Below are positions 37,302-46,475 of a stretch of DNA of 64,000 nucleotides, piece by piece. The stretch comes from Streptomyces erythrochromogenes. Lineage in GTDB: Bacteria > Actinomycetota > Actinomycetes > Streptomycetales > Streptomycetaceae. The position numbers and the translations under genes are program-made. Position 1 is the stretch's first letter; every line of letters begins with the position of its first letter. A model generated the notes under the pieces. That model saw only the letters and a program-made list of their open reading frames with translations. It was not told where the DNA came from and searched no databases. Location: positions 4,278,001-4,342,000 of the forward strand of contig NZ_CP108036.1 in the NCBI RefSeq assembly GCF_036170895.1, written 5' to 3'.

Positions 37302-38291
37302 TCACCTGAGGGCGGTCCCCTCCGCCGGGAAGACGGCACAAACCCGCCATCCGCCGTCCTCGGCCGCCCCGGCCCGCAGGGTTCCGCCCGCCGCCTCCAC
37401 CCGTGCGCGCAGACCGGCGAGCCCGGTACCGCCCCGCCTGCGGCGGGCCAGCAGCCCGCCCCCGCCGCGCGGGGCGGCAGAGTTGGTCACGCTGAGCTCG
37501 GTGCCCGCGCCGGCCCGGCGTACGGCGACCCGGACCACGGCTGCCCCGGGCGCGTGCCGGCGTACGTTCGTCAGCGCTTCGACGGCCACCCGGTAGGCGG
37601 TGGTGTCCGCCTCCCGCGACAGCTCCCGTACGGCCACGGGGTCGGTTTCCAGGGCTCCGCCCTCGAACCGGTCCACCAGCTCCGGCAGTTGGGCCAGGCC
37701 CGGAACCGGAGCCGTCGGCCCACCCGCGGCCTCCTGGAGCGCGTGCACGGTGCGGTCCATCGACGCCAGTGCGCTCAACCCCGCCGTCTCGATCCGCTCC
37801 AGCGCGCGGACCGCCTGCCCGGGATCCTGTTCGGCCACGAACCTCGCGGCCTGGGCCTGGACGACGATGGCGCTCACGTCGTGTGCCACGAAGTCGTGCA
37901 GATCGCGGGCCAGTTCCAGCTGCTGGCCGCGCCGCGCATCCCGAACGGCCTGCTCCATCCGGGACGCCTGGCGGCGCAGGTAGCCGCCGGCCAGCGCCGC
38001 CCCGAGTGCCGGGACGGCCCAGAAGCCCGCCACGCCGCTGAGCTCCAGCCATGAACCGCTCTCCCACACCAGTGGAACGGGCCACACCGAGACCGCGACC
38101 ACGCCCAGACCACCCGCGACGGCCCCCGGACGCACCGGCGACCAGCGGGCCACCAGGGCGAGCAGCAGGAGCAGGAAGCCCGCCCAGAGCATCAGCCATG
38201 TCGCGGGCACCCCCAGGAGGGTGCCGACGATGCTCGCGAGCGCGGCCGAAGCCAGTAACGGGGCGCATACGGCACGGAGGTTGACGGTCAT
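37302..38291 (-). CDS. Two-component sensor histidine kinase (HisKA_3 type)
   Basis: This 329-residue kinase starts at ATG 38291. Four N-terminal hydrophobic segments fill the first 110 residues. The dimerisation/phosphoacceptor helix ELARDLHDFVAHDVSAIVVQAQAARF and a HATPase domain with VEALTNVRRHAPGAA and GLAGLRARVEAAGGTL follow. The short extracytoplasmic loops suggest sensing within the membrane, as in DesK or LiaS-type kinases. It is upstream of its response regulator and divergent from the membrane protein at 38455, a likely regulatory target. Confidence 0.93.
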   Translation of the reverse strand: MTVNLRAVCAPLLASAALASIVGTLLGVPATWLMLWAGFLLLLLALVARWSPVRPGAVAGGLGVVAVSVWPVPLVWESGSWLELSGVAGFWAVPALGAALAGGYLRRQASRMEQAVRDARRGQQLELARDLHDFVAHDVSAIVVQAQAARFVAEQDPGQAVRALERIETAGLSALASMDRTVHALQEAAGGPTAPVPGLAQLPELVDRFEGGALETDPVAVRELSREADTTAYRVAVEALTNVRRHAPGAAVVRVAVRRAGAGTELSVTNSAAPRGGGGLLARRRRGGTGLAGLRARVEAAGGTLRAGAAEDGGWRVCAVFPAEGTALR

Positions 38292-38326
38292 GAGCCGACC
38301 CTACGAACACATGTCGACGCCCGACC

Positions 38327-38344
38327 ATCTGCCGTCCGGCAGAT
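38327..38344. promoter_or_regulatory. Palindrome between the two-component genes and the divergent membrane gene
   Basis: ATCTGCCG-TC-CGGCAGAT has perfect 8-bp arms and a 2-base spacer. It sits 36 bases upstream of the kinase start and 110 bases before the ATG at 38455. It is a fit candidate for the neighbouring NarL-type regulator. Confidence 0.45.
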
Positions 38345-38454
38345 CCACACGCCCGACGGCGCCCCCGACCCTGCTGATCGGCGTATGGCCCGCGAAGCCG
38401 AAGCCGACGAGGCTCGGATCCGTCAACCATCCCCACCCTGAAAGGAATTGGACG

Positions 38455-39009
38455 ATGACCTCGGCCCCCGCCTCCGCCGCCCTCGCGCCGGCCTCGGACG
38501 CCCTGCCCGGAGTCTCCCCACACCTGCGGCGGCTGGCCATGCTGGCCTCGCTGACCGTGCTCCCCAGCTGTGTGTGGCGGCTCGCGATCGCGGCCGGCAT
38601 CCCCATGGGCTGGGGCCCGGGTAGCGATCTGCACCACTCGTACTACCCGGGCCGGGAATCCCTGGTCCTCGTCCTCGTCACCCTCCTGCAGGAGGGCTTG
38701 GGCCTGTTGAGCCTCGGCCTGGTGCGGCGCTGGGGCGAGGAGCTGCCCCGCTGGATCCCCAGGCTGGGCGGGCGCCGGTTCCACCCGCTGGTGGCGGTGG
38801 TCCCCGCGGCGCTGGGCGCGCTCGCGCTCACCGGCATCACCTGCCTCGGCGCCGTGACGTGGACCGACGTCAACGCTGCGAATCCCGACGCGCCCACCGG
38901 GCTCGCCCTGCGGATCTTCAGCCTGTCCTACGCGCCATTGCTGTTGTGGGGGCCGCTGCTGGGCGTGCTCACCGTCGCCTACTGGCGGCGCCGTCGGTTT
39001 CACGGCTGA
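38455..39009 (+). CDS. Four-helix membrane protein beside the two-component system
   Basis: This 184-residue protein has its ATG at 38455 behind AAAGGA. Four hydrophobic segments lie at about residues 28-52, 65-90, 105-130 and 155-178. I recognise no motif. It diverges from the kinase-regulator pair, the usual arrangement for a regulated target such as a small resistance or accessory membrane protein, but no function can be given. Confidence 0.7.
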   Translation: MTSAPASAALAPASDALPGVSPHLRRLAMLASLTVLPSCVWRLAIAAGIPMGWGPGSDLHHSYYPGRESLVLVLVTLLQEGLGLLSLGLVRRWGEELPRWIPRLGGRRFHPLVAVVPAALGALALTGITCLGAVTWTDVNAANPDAPTGLALRIFSLSYAPLLLWGPLLGVLTVAYWRRRRFHG

Positions 39010-39073
39010 TGGGAAATTCGCTGGTAAGGGGCTTCGGGGCGGGGCAGAGTGAGTCGTGCGGGGAGCAACAAAA

Positions 39074-39127
39074 AGGTCCGGGGCAGCCACTTCGAGCGCG
39101 CCTTCTGGCGCGGGCTGCCCCGGACCT
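39074..39127 (-). terminator. Terminator of the serS-HAD transcript
   Basis: Read on the minus strand, a perfect 15-bp stem (39113-39127 with 39074-39088), with a smaller hairpin in its loop, ends in TTTTTGTTG. It lies 18 bases after the HAD stop. Confidence 0.88.
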
Positions 39128-39144
39128 CTCGTACATTCCGCGGG

Positions 39145-39957
39145 CTATGCGGCGCCCAGCAGACGCTCCAGCACCACCGCGATCCCGTCCTCCTCGTTGG
39201 AGGTCGTCACCTCGTCGGCCACTGCCTTGAGTTCCGGATGGGCGTTGGCCATGGCCACGCCGTGGGCGGCCCAGCCGAACATCGGGATGTCGTTCGGCAT
39301 GTCGCCGAAGGCGATCGTCTCCGCCGCCTTCACCCGGAGCCGGCGCGCGGCCAGGGACAGGCCGGTGGCCTTCGTCAGGCCCAGCGGCAGTATTTCGACT
39401 ATGCCGGGACCCGCCATGACGACGTCGACCAGGCTGCCCACGGTCTCCCGGGCCGCCTTGACGAGCTGGTCGTCGTCCAGCTCCGGGTGCTGGATGTACA
39501 GCTTGTTGAGCGGAGCCGTCCACACTGCGGCGGTGTCCTCCAGGTAGAGCGCCGGGAGGCCCTCCTGCACCTGGTAGCCGGGCCCGAACAGGACCTCGCC
39601 GTCCACCCCGTCACGGCTGGCGGCCAGGGCCAGCGGACCGACCTCGGCCTCCAGCTTCGAGAGCGCCAGTCCGGCCAGCTGCCGGTCCAGCGTCACCGAG
39701 GTCAACAGCCGGTGCGCACCCGCGTCGTAGACCTGGGCGCCCTGTCCGCAGACGGCGATCCCCTTGTAGCCGAGATCGTCCAGTACGTGACGCGTCCAGG
39801 GCACGGCACGGCCGGTGACGATGATGTGCGCCGCGCCCGCCGCGGTGGCCGCGACGAGCGCTTCACGGGTTCGTTCCGAGACGGTGTCGTCGCCACGCAG
39901 CAGCGTGCCGTCGAGGTCGGTTGCGACGAGCTTGTACGGGAACGGGGCCGGGCTCAC
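39145..39957 (-). CDS. HAD-superfamily (Cof-type) phosphatase coupled to serS
   Basis: This 270-residue HAD IIB protein has its GTG start at 39957, which overlaps the serS stop by four bases. Motif I is [15 protein letters not shown], motif II is [12 protein letters not shown], and motif IV is [16 protein letters not shown]. The FGDMPND run and the domain plan match the gene at 19713, so these are paralogues. The fixed coupling to seryl-tRNA synthetase is conserved in Streptomyces as far as I recall. The reason is unknown. Confidence 0.92.
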   Translation of the reverse strand: MSPAPFPYKLVATDLDGTLLRGDDTVSERTREALVAATAAGAAHIIVTGRAVPWTRHVLDDLGYKGIAVCGQGAQVYDAGAHRLLTSVTLDRQLAGLALSKLEAEVGPLALAASRDGVDGEVLFGPGYQVQEGLPALYLEDTAAVWTAPLNKLYIQHPELDDDQLVKAARETVGSLVDVVMAGPGIVEILPLGLTKATGLSLAARRLRVKAAETIAFGDMPNDIPMFGWAAHGVAMANAHPELKAVADEVTTSNEEDGIAVVLERLLGAA

Positions 39958-41231
39958 TTGTTGATCGGCTCCAGGACCTCGCGGCCGCCGAGGTACGGAC
40001 GGAGCGCCTCGGGCACCCGCACGGAACCGTCGGCCAGCTGGTGGTTCTCGAGGATCGCCACGATCGTGCGCGGAACCGCGCACAGGGTGCCGTTCAGCGT
40101 GGACAGCGGCTGGGTCTTCTTGCCGTCGCGGTAGCGGATCGACAGGCGGCGGGCCTGGAAGCTGTCGCAGTTCGAGGCGGAGGTCAGCTCGCGGTACTTG
40201 CCCTGGGTCGGGATCCACGCCTCGCAGTCGAACTTGCGCGAGGCGGAGGCGCCCAGGTCACCGGTGGCGACGTCGATCACCTGGAACGGCAGTTCCAGGC
40301 TGGTCAGCCACTGCTTCTCCCACTCCAGGAGTCGCTGGTGCTCGGCCTCGGCGTCCTCCGGCGCGACGTACGAGAACATCTCGACCTTGTCGAACTGGTG
40401 GACGCGGAAGATGCCGCGGGTGTCCTTGCCGTACGTACCGGCCTCGCGGCGAAAGCACGGGGAGAAGCCGGCGTATCGGAGCGGCAGCTTGTCGCCCTCG
40501 ATGATCTCGTCCATGTGGTACGCGGCGAGCGGGACCTCGGAGGTGCCGACCAGGTAGTAGTCGTCCTTCTCCAGGTGGTAGACGTTCTCCGCGGCCTGGC
40601 CGAGGAAGCCGGTGCCCTCCATGGCGCGCGGGCGGACCAGCGCCGGGGTCAGCATCGGGATGAAGCCGGCCTCGGTGGCCTGCGCGATCGCGGCGTTGAC
40701 CAGCGCCAGCTCCAGCAGGGCGCCCACACCGGTCAGGTAGTAGAAGCGCGAGCCCGAGACCTTGGCACCGCGCTCGACATCGATGGCACCCAGGAGCTCG
40801 CCGAGCTCCAGGTGGTCCTTGGGCTCGAAGCCCTCGGCGGCGAAGTCGCGGATGGTGCCGTGCGTCTCCAGGACGGTGAAGTCCTCTTCGCCGCCGACCG
40901 GAACGTCCTCGTGGACGATGTTGCCGAGCTGGAGGAGAAGGCTCTTGGCGGCTTCGTCGGCCTCGTTCTGCTCGGCTTCGGCGGCCTTGACGTCCTGCTT
41001 CAGCTGCTCGGCCTTCTTCAGCAGCTCCGCCCGCTCCTCCGGGGAGGCCTTCGGGATGAGCTTGCCGAGCGACCTCTGCTCATTGCGCAGTTCGTCGAAG
41101 CGCATGCCAGAGGACCTGCGGCGCTCGTCCGCGGAGAGCAGGGCGTCGACGAGCTCGACGTCCTCTCCACGAGCGCGCTGCGAGGCGCGGACACGGTCAG
41201 GGTCTTCACGGAGCAGCCGGAGGTCAATCAC
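39954..41231 (-). CDS. serS: Seryl-tRNA synthetase
   Basis: This 425-residue class II synthetase charges tRNA-Ser and tRNA-Sec-type acceptors with serine. The N-terminal coiled-coil arm begins [24 protein letters not shown]. Class II motif 2 includes [27 protein letters not shown], and motif 3 is [18 protein letters not shown]. The length is normal. Upstream lies a 523-base spacer rich in DnaA boxes. No T-box leader was found. A tRNA-Ser gene lies in this window at 63023. Confidence 0.98.
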   Translation of the reverse strand: MIDLRLLREDPDRVRASQRARGEDVELVDALLSADERRRSSGMRFDELRNEQRSLGKLIPKASPEERAELLKKAEQLKQDVKAAEAEQNEADEAAKSLLLQLGNIVHEDVPVGGEEDFTVLETHGTIRDFAAEGFEPKDHLELGELLGAIDVERGAKVSGSRFYYLTGVGALLELALVNAAIAQATEAGFIPMLTPALVRPRAMEGTGFLGQAAENVYHLEKDDYYLVGTSEVPLAAYHMDEIIEGDKLPLRYAGFSPCFRREAGTYGKDTRGIFRVHQFDKVEMFSYVAPEDAEAEHQRLLEWEKQWLTSLELPFQVIDVATGDLGASASRKFDCEAWIPTQGKYRELTSASNCDSFQARRLSIRYRDGKKTQPLSTLNGTLCAVPRTIVAILENHQLADGSVRVPEALRPYLGGREVLEPINK

Positions 41232-41754
41232 CCCTCCAGGCTACCGGGCTGGGCTTCCTGGGATCACACCGATATCACGCTGCGTGTCGCTATGTCCCAA
41301 TTGCAACGAATGGATAAGTCTTGATCGCTGACCGGAAGTGACCCTTCTCGGGCTGTCAATAAAAGCGGGCCCATTCCCCGAAAAGGGGCACAATGCCGGA
41401 TCCCGAGCTGTCCCTGAGCAGGGCCGGAGGGGTTCTTGTCCACAGGAATTGTGACCGTCCGCAGCTTATCCACAGGCTGTGTGCTGCATCTGTGGACACA
41501 GGAATAGATCATTCCTGATCGGTGGATGGCCGAGGTGAATCAGGGTTCAAACCGCCCTCACACACTCATTCGGGTGGGAATGACTCGCTCCAAAGAGTTG
41601 ATCGGCGATACAGGGGTGACACCGTTCACCTACCGCTTCCCAGGGCGAAACCTGAGCCACCCGACCGATTTGTCGACCTTGTCGTACCGCTCTGTCGACT
41701 TGTCCCCAGGTCCCCATCTCGGCCTGTGGATAACTCTGTGGACAGTGGACGACG
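41232..41754. other. Non-coding spacer between pheA and serS
   Basis: These 523 bases hold no credible gene. Base composition is visibly lower in GC than the flanks. They contain six DnaA-box-like 9-mers (see next entry) and presumably the serS promoter. Confidence 0.65.
41436..41745. promoter_or_regulatory. DnaA-box cluster
   Basis: Plus-strand boxes are TTGTCCACA (41436-41444) and TTATCCACA (41466-41474), both exact, and TTGTCCCCA (41700-41708, one mismatch). Minus-strand boxes are TGTGGACAC (41491-41499, one mismatch), TGTGGATAA (41725-41733, exact reverse of TTATCCACA) and TGTGGACAG (41737-41745, fits the relaxed YYRTCCACA). DnaA-box clusters outside oriC that modulate replication have been described in S. 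coelicolor; I infer that this is one. Confidence 0.65.
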
Positions 41755-42690
41755 CTACGCCCGGCCGTCGAGGCAGCGCGCCAGCCAGTCGGAGGCGGCC
41801 GTGAAGTCGCCATCGGTGGTTCCGTGCCGCGGGGAGCGGACGTCACTCTGCGCGACACCGGCACGGGGGTAGGAGCCGAGGAAGCGGACCTGGGGACAGG
41901 TCCGCTTGAGGCCCATGAGCGCCTCGCTGACCCGCCGGTCCGAGATGTGGCCCTCCGCGTCGACGGCGAAGCAGTAGTTGCCGATGCCCTGTCCGGTCGG
42001 ACGGGACTGGATCAGCATCAGGTTCACCCCGCGGACCGCGAACTCCTGGAGGAGCTCCAGCAGCGCACCCGGGTGGTCGTCGCCGAGCCACAGCACGACG
42101 GACGTCTTGTCGGCGCCGGTCGGTGCGGCCGGCCGCGCAGGGCGTCCCACCAGTACGAACCGGGTCTCGGCGTTCTCCGCATCGTGGATCTCGGTGACCA
42201 GCGGGACGAGGCCGTAGGTGGCGGCGGCGAACTCGCCCGCGAAGGCGGCGTCGAAGCGCCCCTCCTGGACCAGCCGGGCGCCGTCGGCGTTCGAGGCCGC
42301 AGACTCCCACACCGCGTCGGGCAGGTTCGCCCGCAGCCAGTTCCGTACCTGTGGCTGGGCGACCGGGTGCCCGGTGACGGTCTTCACGTCCGACAGGGCG
42401 GTGCCAGGCCGTACGAGCAGGGCGAACGCGATGGGCAGCAGCACCTCGCGGTAGATCATCAGCGGTTCGCCCGAGGCCAGCTCGTCGAGGGTGGCCGTGA
42501 CCCCGCCCTCCACCGAGTTCTCGATCGGCACGAGGGCGGCGGCCGCCTCGCCGTTGCGCACGGCGTCCAGGGCGGCCGGCACCGACACCATCGGGACGAG
42601 CTCCCGGGTCGCGGCTTCCGGCAGGGTGCGCAGGGCGGCCTCGGTGAAGGTGCCCTCGGGACCGAGATACGTGAAGCGGGTGGCTGACAT
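41755..42690 (-). CDS. pheA: Prephenate dehydratase
   Basis: This 311-residue enzyme converts prephenate to phenylpyruvate in phenylalanine synthesis. It starts at ATG 42690 (MSATRFTYLGPEGTFTEAAL). The catalytic domain has VPIENSVEGGVTATLDEL and, near the C-terminal end of the domain, NAETRFVLVGR with the catalytic Thr. The regulatory ACT domain begins at KTSVVLWLGDDHPGALLELLQEFAVRGVNL and includes the phenylalanine-binding LIQSRP (ESRP-like). It stands 42 bases after dtpA on the same strand and may share its transcript. Confidence 0.97.
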   Translation of the reverse strand: MSATRFTYLGPEGTFTEAALRTLPEAATRELVPMVSVPAALDAVRNGEAAAALVPIENSVEGGVTATLDELASGEPLMIYREVLLPIAFALLVRPGTALSDVKTVTGHPVAQPQVRNWLRANLPDAVWESAASNADGARLVQEGRFDAAFAGEFAAATYGLVPLVTEIHDAENAETRFVLVGRPARPAAPTGADKTSVVLWLGDDHPGALLELLQEFAVRGVNLMLIQSRPTGQGIGNYCFAVDAEGHISDRRVSEALMGLKRTCPQVRFLGSYPRAGVAQSDVRSPRHGTTDGDFTAASDWLARCLDGRA

Positions 42691-42732
42691 GCGATCAGCC
42701 TAATGCCGGGGTGCCGGCCACCGCGGCGCTGT

Positions 42733-44010
42733 TCATCCTTCGAGCAGCCGCTGACCCACGTACTCGCCGCTGCGCGGCCCGGGCGGCACCGCGTACAGGC
42801 CGCTGGACTCGTGCCGGATGAACGCCGACAGCGCATCCCCGCGGTCGAGCTTGCGCTGTACGGGTACGAACCCGCGCAGCGGGTCGGCCTGCCAGCAGAT
42901 GAACAGGAGCCCGGCGTCGGGAGCGCCGTCGGAGCCGATCCCGTCGTGGAAGGAGAAGGGGCGCCGCAGCATGGCGGCCCCGCCGTTCTGCTCGGGGGCC
43001 GAGATACGGGCGTGGGCGTTGGACGGGATGACGGGCTTGCCGTCGGGGCCGATCTTGTCGAGTTCCATCTCGGTGGTCTCACCGCCCCCCGTCAGCGGGG
43101 CGCCGGTGGCCTTGGTCCGGCCGATCACCTGCTCCTGCTGCGCGAGCGACTGCTTGTCCCAGTCGTCGAGGAGCATGCGGATGCGCCTCACGACGGCGTA
43201 CGAGCCCCCGCCCATCCAGGCGTGCTCCGCGGGCCCGGGGCCCGCGGCGGGAACGAAGATCCGCTTGTCGAAGTCGGGCTCGGAGGGCTTCGGGTTGCCG
43301 GTGCCGTCGACCTGCCCCATGAGGTTGCGGGCGGTCATCGGGGTGCCGGTCGCGCCGGGGGACCGGTTGAAGCCGTTCATCTGCCAGCGGATGCGCGCGG
43401 CGTCCCCGGCGTCCTTCTGGAGTGCGCGCAGGGCGTGGAAGGCGACGAGTCCGTCGTTCGCGCCGATCTGGACCCACAGGTCGCCGTTGCTGCGCTGGGC
43501 GTCGAGCCGGTCGGAGGAGAAGTCGGGCAGCGGGTCGAGGGCGGAGGGGCGGCGGGCGCCGAGGCCGGTGCGCTCGAAGAAGGAGTGTCCGAAGCCGAAG
43601 GTGACCGTGAGGGAGGACGGTCCGGCGTCGAGGGCGATACCGCTGTCGGCGGTCGGGGCGGTCTCGCCCGCCATGAGCCGCCGCGCGGTGTCCGACCAGC
43701 GCCGCAACAGCGCCGCGGCCTCGGTACGGCCCGCCCCGGGGGCCAGGTCGAAGGCGACGACGTGCCCCTTGGCCTGCAGGGGCGTGGTGATGCCGGCCTG
43801 GTGGTCCCCGTGGAATGCGACCTGTGTGGCTCCGAGGGAGGAAAGGCTCCCTGCCGCTCCGGTGGCCGAGCCGCTGCCGGAGCCGGCGAGCGCGGAGTGC
43901 GCGAGGGCGCCGCTCGCGCCGCCGAGGGCCAGGCCGGCGGCGCCTGCGGCGCCGACGGTGCCCAGCAGCCGGCGCCGGGAGATCTCGATGTCGGGGTTGC
44001 TCTCGGTCAC
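42733..44010 (-). CDS. dtpA: Tat-exported Dyp-type haem peroxidase (DtpA/EfeB-like)
   Basis: This 425-residue haem peroxidase starts at GTG 44010. The Tat signal is plain (SRRRLLGTVGAAGAAGLALGG). The Dyp signature GxxDG appears as LMGQVDGTGNPKPSE, and further motifs are FGFGHSFFERTGL and LLFICWQADPLRGFVPVQRKL. In S. lividans the protein at this position, DtpA, is needed for copper-dependent development through maturation of the oxidase GlxA; I rely on memory for that. It is the last gene of the copper operon, five bases after copCD. Confidence 0.93.
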   Translation of the reverse strand: MTESNPDIEISRRRLLGTVGAAGAAGLALGGASGALAHSALAGSGSGSATGAAGSLSSLGATQVAFHGDHQAGITTPLQAKGHVVAFDLAPGAGRTEAAALLRRWSDTARRLMAGETAPTADSGIALDAGPSSLTVTFGFGHSFFERTGLGARRPSALDPLPDFSSDRLDAQRSNGDLWVQIGANDGLVAFHALRALQKDAGDAARIRWQMNGFNRSPGATGTPMTARNLMGQVDGTGNPKPSEPDFDKRIFVPAAGPGPAEHAWMGGGSYAVVRRIRMLLDDWDKQSLAQQEQVIGRTKATGAPLTGGGETTEMELDKIGPDGKPVIPSNAHARISAPEQNGGAAMLRRPFSFHDGIGSDGAPDAGLLFICWQADPLRGFVPVQRKLDRGDALSAFIRHESSGLYAVPPGPRSGEYVGQRLLEG

Positions 44011-44015
44011 GCTGG

Positions 44016-45974
44016 TCAGCCGATCTTCACGGTCTTCTGGACGGTGGTCTGGTCGATGTCGGACGTACGGACGGTCACATCGATGCGCCATTCGCCGGCG
44101 AGCGGCAGTTGGACGCCGGATGCGGTCCAGTGCCCGGGGGCGGCCTGGTCGGGGACGACCGGCAGCGGGCCGATGTCCTTGGCCGGGAGGGTGAAGGCGA
44201 CCTTGACCTCGGGGAGGTCGAAGGGCTGCCCGTCGCCGGTGTCCGCCCAGAGGTGCAGGGTGTTGGCGCCGACCCGGCCCGGGTCGAGCTCCAGCCGGAC
44301 GGATCCCTTGCCGTTCGAGCCGCCGGTGTCGAACGGCAGGGTGATCTTCACGGCACGGTCGGGAACCGCCGTGGCGGTGGAGCCGCGGGCCGCCTCCTGC
44401 TCGACGGTGCGCCCGGGCTCGGTGCTCGTGAGGACCGTGGTCACCGCGAGCAGGACCACGGCGATCGCCGCCTCGGCCAGGACGGAGCGGCGCAGGCCCG
44501 CGCGGTCCGGGTCCGCGTCACGCACCCGCTTCTCGCGTGCGCTGTCCAGAGCGGCCCGCTGCCGGGCGAGCTGCGCGGCGCGCTCCCGGTCCACGGGTAC
44601 GGCCGCGGGCTCTGTTTCACGTGAAACATCGTCGGCTGCGGTGACCGGCGTGCCCACCTTCACGTCGGCCGCTTCGAGCACGGCGGGGGACTCGGCGAGC
44701 CGGGCGGTCCACTTCCGCGAGGTGTAGGCGACGGCGAGCAGAAGCGCCACCAGGGCGACCTTGAGGAGCAGCAGCCGCCCGTACTCGGTGCCGGTGAGCG
44801 CGGACCAGGTGCCGGTCTGTCGCCAGGCCTGGTAGACCCCGGTGACGGCCAGGACCACCACGCTGACGAAGGCGACTCGGGAGAACCGCCGGACCGCCGA
44901 GCGCTCGATCCCCGGCACCTTGTGCAGAGCGACGAGCAACGCGCAGAGACCGCCGAGCCAGGTGGCCACGGCCAGCATGTGGAGGATGTCGGCGGGCATG
45001 GCCAGACCGGCCTGGATACCGGTCGACGCGTGCTCGGACAGGGCCCAGGTGGCCGCGATGCCGCCGGAGACCACGGCGCCGCCGATGGCGAGGCCGAATG
45101 TGAGGTCGTTGATGTCCCCGGCCTCCTCCTCTTCGCTCCGGCCGTCCTCCAGGCGGCGCGCGTACACGCCGAAGAGGACCGCGACGAAGAGGGCGGCCGC
45201 GCCCAGCAGGAGCAGCCGGGAGACCAGCGACGCGCCCGTCTTCGTCTCCAGGACCGCCCGGAGCCCTTCCAGGTCGAAGGCGTCGGCGAACCGGCCGGAC
45301 CCCGTGTACGGAGTCCGCAGCACCAGCATCGCCAGGGTGGCGGCGGTCAGGGTGACCCAGGCCCGCACGACGAGCTTCTGGAGCGGCCGCTCGGCGGCGC
45401 CCCGGCGCCAGCACAGCAGGACGAACGCCGCGCCGCCCACCAGGACGGTGTAGCCGGCGTAGGCGGCGTAGCGGGCGATACCGTAGGCGATCCCGACGGG
45501 CCCGCCGCCCGCCGTCGTGGTGGGGAGGGAGACCTCGGTGGCCGAGGGCGCGCCGATGGAGAAGGTGAACGCGCCGGAGATGGGGTGGCTGTCTGCCGAG
45601 ACGGCCTGCCAGGCGACGGTGTAGGTGCCGTTGGGCAGGCCGGAGTGAAGCGCGGTGCCGTAGCGGATGGTGTTCCCGCTGCACATGTCGCGCAGTTCAC
45701 CGGTGTCCACCCGTCGCCCCTGCGGGTCGAGGACGCGGATCGAATCGTCGCCCATGGCGACCTGCTCCGAGAAGGAGAGCGTGACCTGGGCGGGTGCCGT
45801 GGCGACCACCGCCCCGTCCGTGGGGTCGCTCGCGGTGAGTGCGGCGTGCGCCGTGGCCGGTGCGGCCGCGGTGAACAGGGTCGCCAGCAGAGCTGCGAGG
45901 ACCAGCGCGAGCCGTGGCAGGAATGCCGTGGCACGGGCGCGGGCCGTGGAGGGGGCGGGGGCGGTGGCCGTCAT
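44016..45974 (-). CDS. CopC-CopD fusion (YcnJ-like) copper protein
   Basis: This 652-residue protein starts at ATG 45974. A signal peptide is followed by the CopC domain with the mature N-terminal His of AHAALTASDP and the second site SADSHPISGAF. About eight membrane helices of the CopD domain follow, with ADILHMLAVATWLGGL. An extracytoplasmic C-terminal domain (about 525-650) resembles YtkA/YcnJ tails. A parS site encodes VSRET in the loop at about residue 452. It lies between ecuC and dtpA and probably imports or relays copper across the membrane. Confidence 0.93.
   Translation of the reverse strand: MTATAPAPSTARARATAFLPRLALVLAALLATLFTAAAPATAHAALTASDPTDGAVVATAPAQVTLSFSEQVAMGDDSIRVLDPQGRRVDTGELRDMCSGNTIRYGTALHSGLPNGTYTVAWQAVSADSHPISGAFTFSIGAPSATEVSLPTTTAGGGPVGIAYGIARYAAYAGYTVLVGGAAFVLLCWRRGAAERPLQKLVVRAWVTLTAATLAMLVLRTPYTGSGRFADAFDLEGLRAVLETKTGASLVSRLLLLGAAALFVAVLFGVYARRLEDGRSEEEEAGDINDLTFGLAIGGAVVSGGIAATWALSEHASTGIQAGLAMPADILHMLAVATWLGGLCALLVALHKVPGIERSAVRRFSRVAFVSVVVLAVTGVYQAWRQTGTWSALTGTEYGRLLLLKVALVALLLAVAYTSRKWTARLAESPAVLEAADVKVGTPVTAADDVSRETEPAAVPVDRERAAQLARQRAALDSAREKRVRDADPDRAGLRRSVLAEAAIAVVLLAVTTVLTSTEPGRTVEQEAARGSTATAVPDRAVKITLPFDTGGSNGKGSVRLELDPGRVGANTLHLWADTGDGQPFDLPEVKVAFTLPAKDIGPLPVVPDQAAPGHWTASGVQLPLAGEWRIDVTVRTSDIDQTTVQKTVKIG
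44614..44627. other. parS site 6 (inside the copCD gene)
   Basis: An exact GTTTCACGTGAAAC, read in the gene's frame as Val-Ser-Arg-Glu-Thr within a hydrophilic loop (AADDVSRETEPAAV). Confidence 0.93.
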
Positions 45975-45995
45975 GGCGTGTCAGTCCTCGGTCCG

Positions 45996-46475
45996 TCAGT
46001 GGCCGTGGCCGGCCGTGGATGTCGGAGCCTGCGCGTTGTACGTGCGTTCCTTCACGTCCAGCTCGACCTTGACGGAGCCGGCCTTCTCGAAGCGGAGTTC
46101 GACGGCGACCTTGTCGCCGACCTTGGGAGTGCTCTTGAGCCCCATGAACATGATGTGGTTGCCGCCGCGCTCCAGCTTGAGCTCGCCGTTCGCCGGCACG
46201 TCCATCGATTGGACCTGCTGCATCTTCTGGTCCTTGGTCTCGTGGATCTGGAGATCGTCGGAGAGGGAGGAGGTGGCACCGGTGAGCTTGTCGGCGGTGC
46301 CGGAGCCGTTCTTGATGACCATGAAGCCGCCGGCCATCTTGTCGTTGACGGGCTGCGGCATGAAGGCTCCGCTGACGGTCATCTCGGGCTCGCTGTCGCC
46401 GGAGCAGCCGGATATGGCGAGCGCTGCCGTCAGGGAGAGGGCGGCGGCGAGGGTACGGATGGTGCGGGTGTTCAC
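45996..46475 (-). CDS. ecuC: PCuAC-type copper chaperone lipoprotein (ECuC)
   Basis: This 159-residue protein has its GTG at 46475, overlapping the sco stop by four bases. The lipobox ISGC places Cys24 as the lipid anchor. The PCuAC copper(I) site is visible as His78 and Met85, then Met85-X21-His107-X-Met109 (GGNHIMFM). The family delivers Cu(I) to Sco proteins and cytochrome oxidase CuA. The coupling to sco supports that role. It acts on the outer face of the membrane. Confidence 0.94.
   Translation of the reverse strand: MNTRTIRTLAAALSLTAALAISGCSGDSEPEMTVSGAFMPQPVNDKMAGGFMVIKNGSGTADKLTGATSSLSDDLQIHETKDQKMQQVQSMDVPANGELKLERGGNHIMFMGLKSTPKVGDKVAVELRFEKAGSVKVELDVKERTYNAQAPTSTAGHGH

Noticed and set aside
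41232..41754. T-box leader for serS
   Set aside because: I found no T-box core (TGGNACCGCG-type bulge) or specifier arrangement; actinobacterial T-boxes are mainly on ileS.
41526..41804. Plus-strand frame in the pheA-serS spacer
   Set aside because: It lacks Streptomyces codon bias and a ribosome binding site, and it overlaps the DnaA boxes and the 3' end of pheA.
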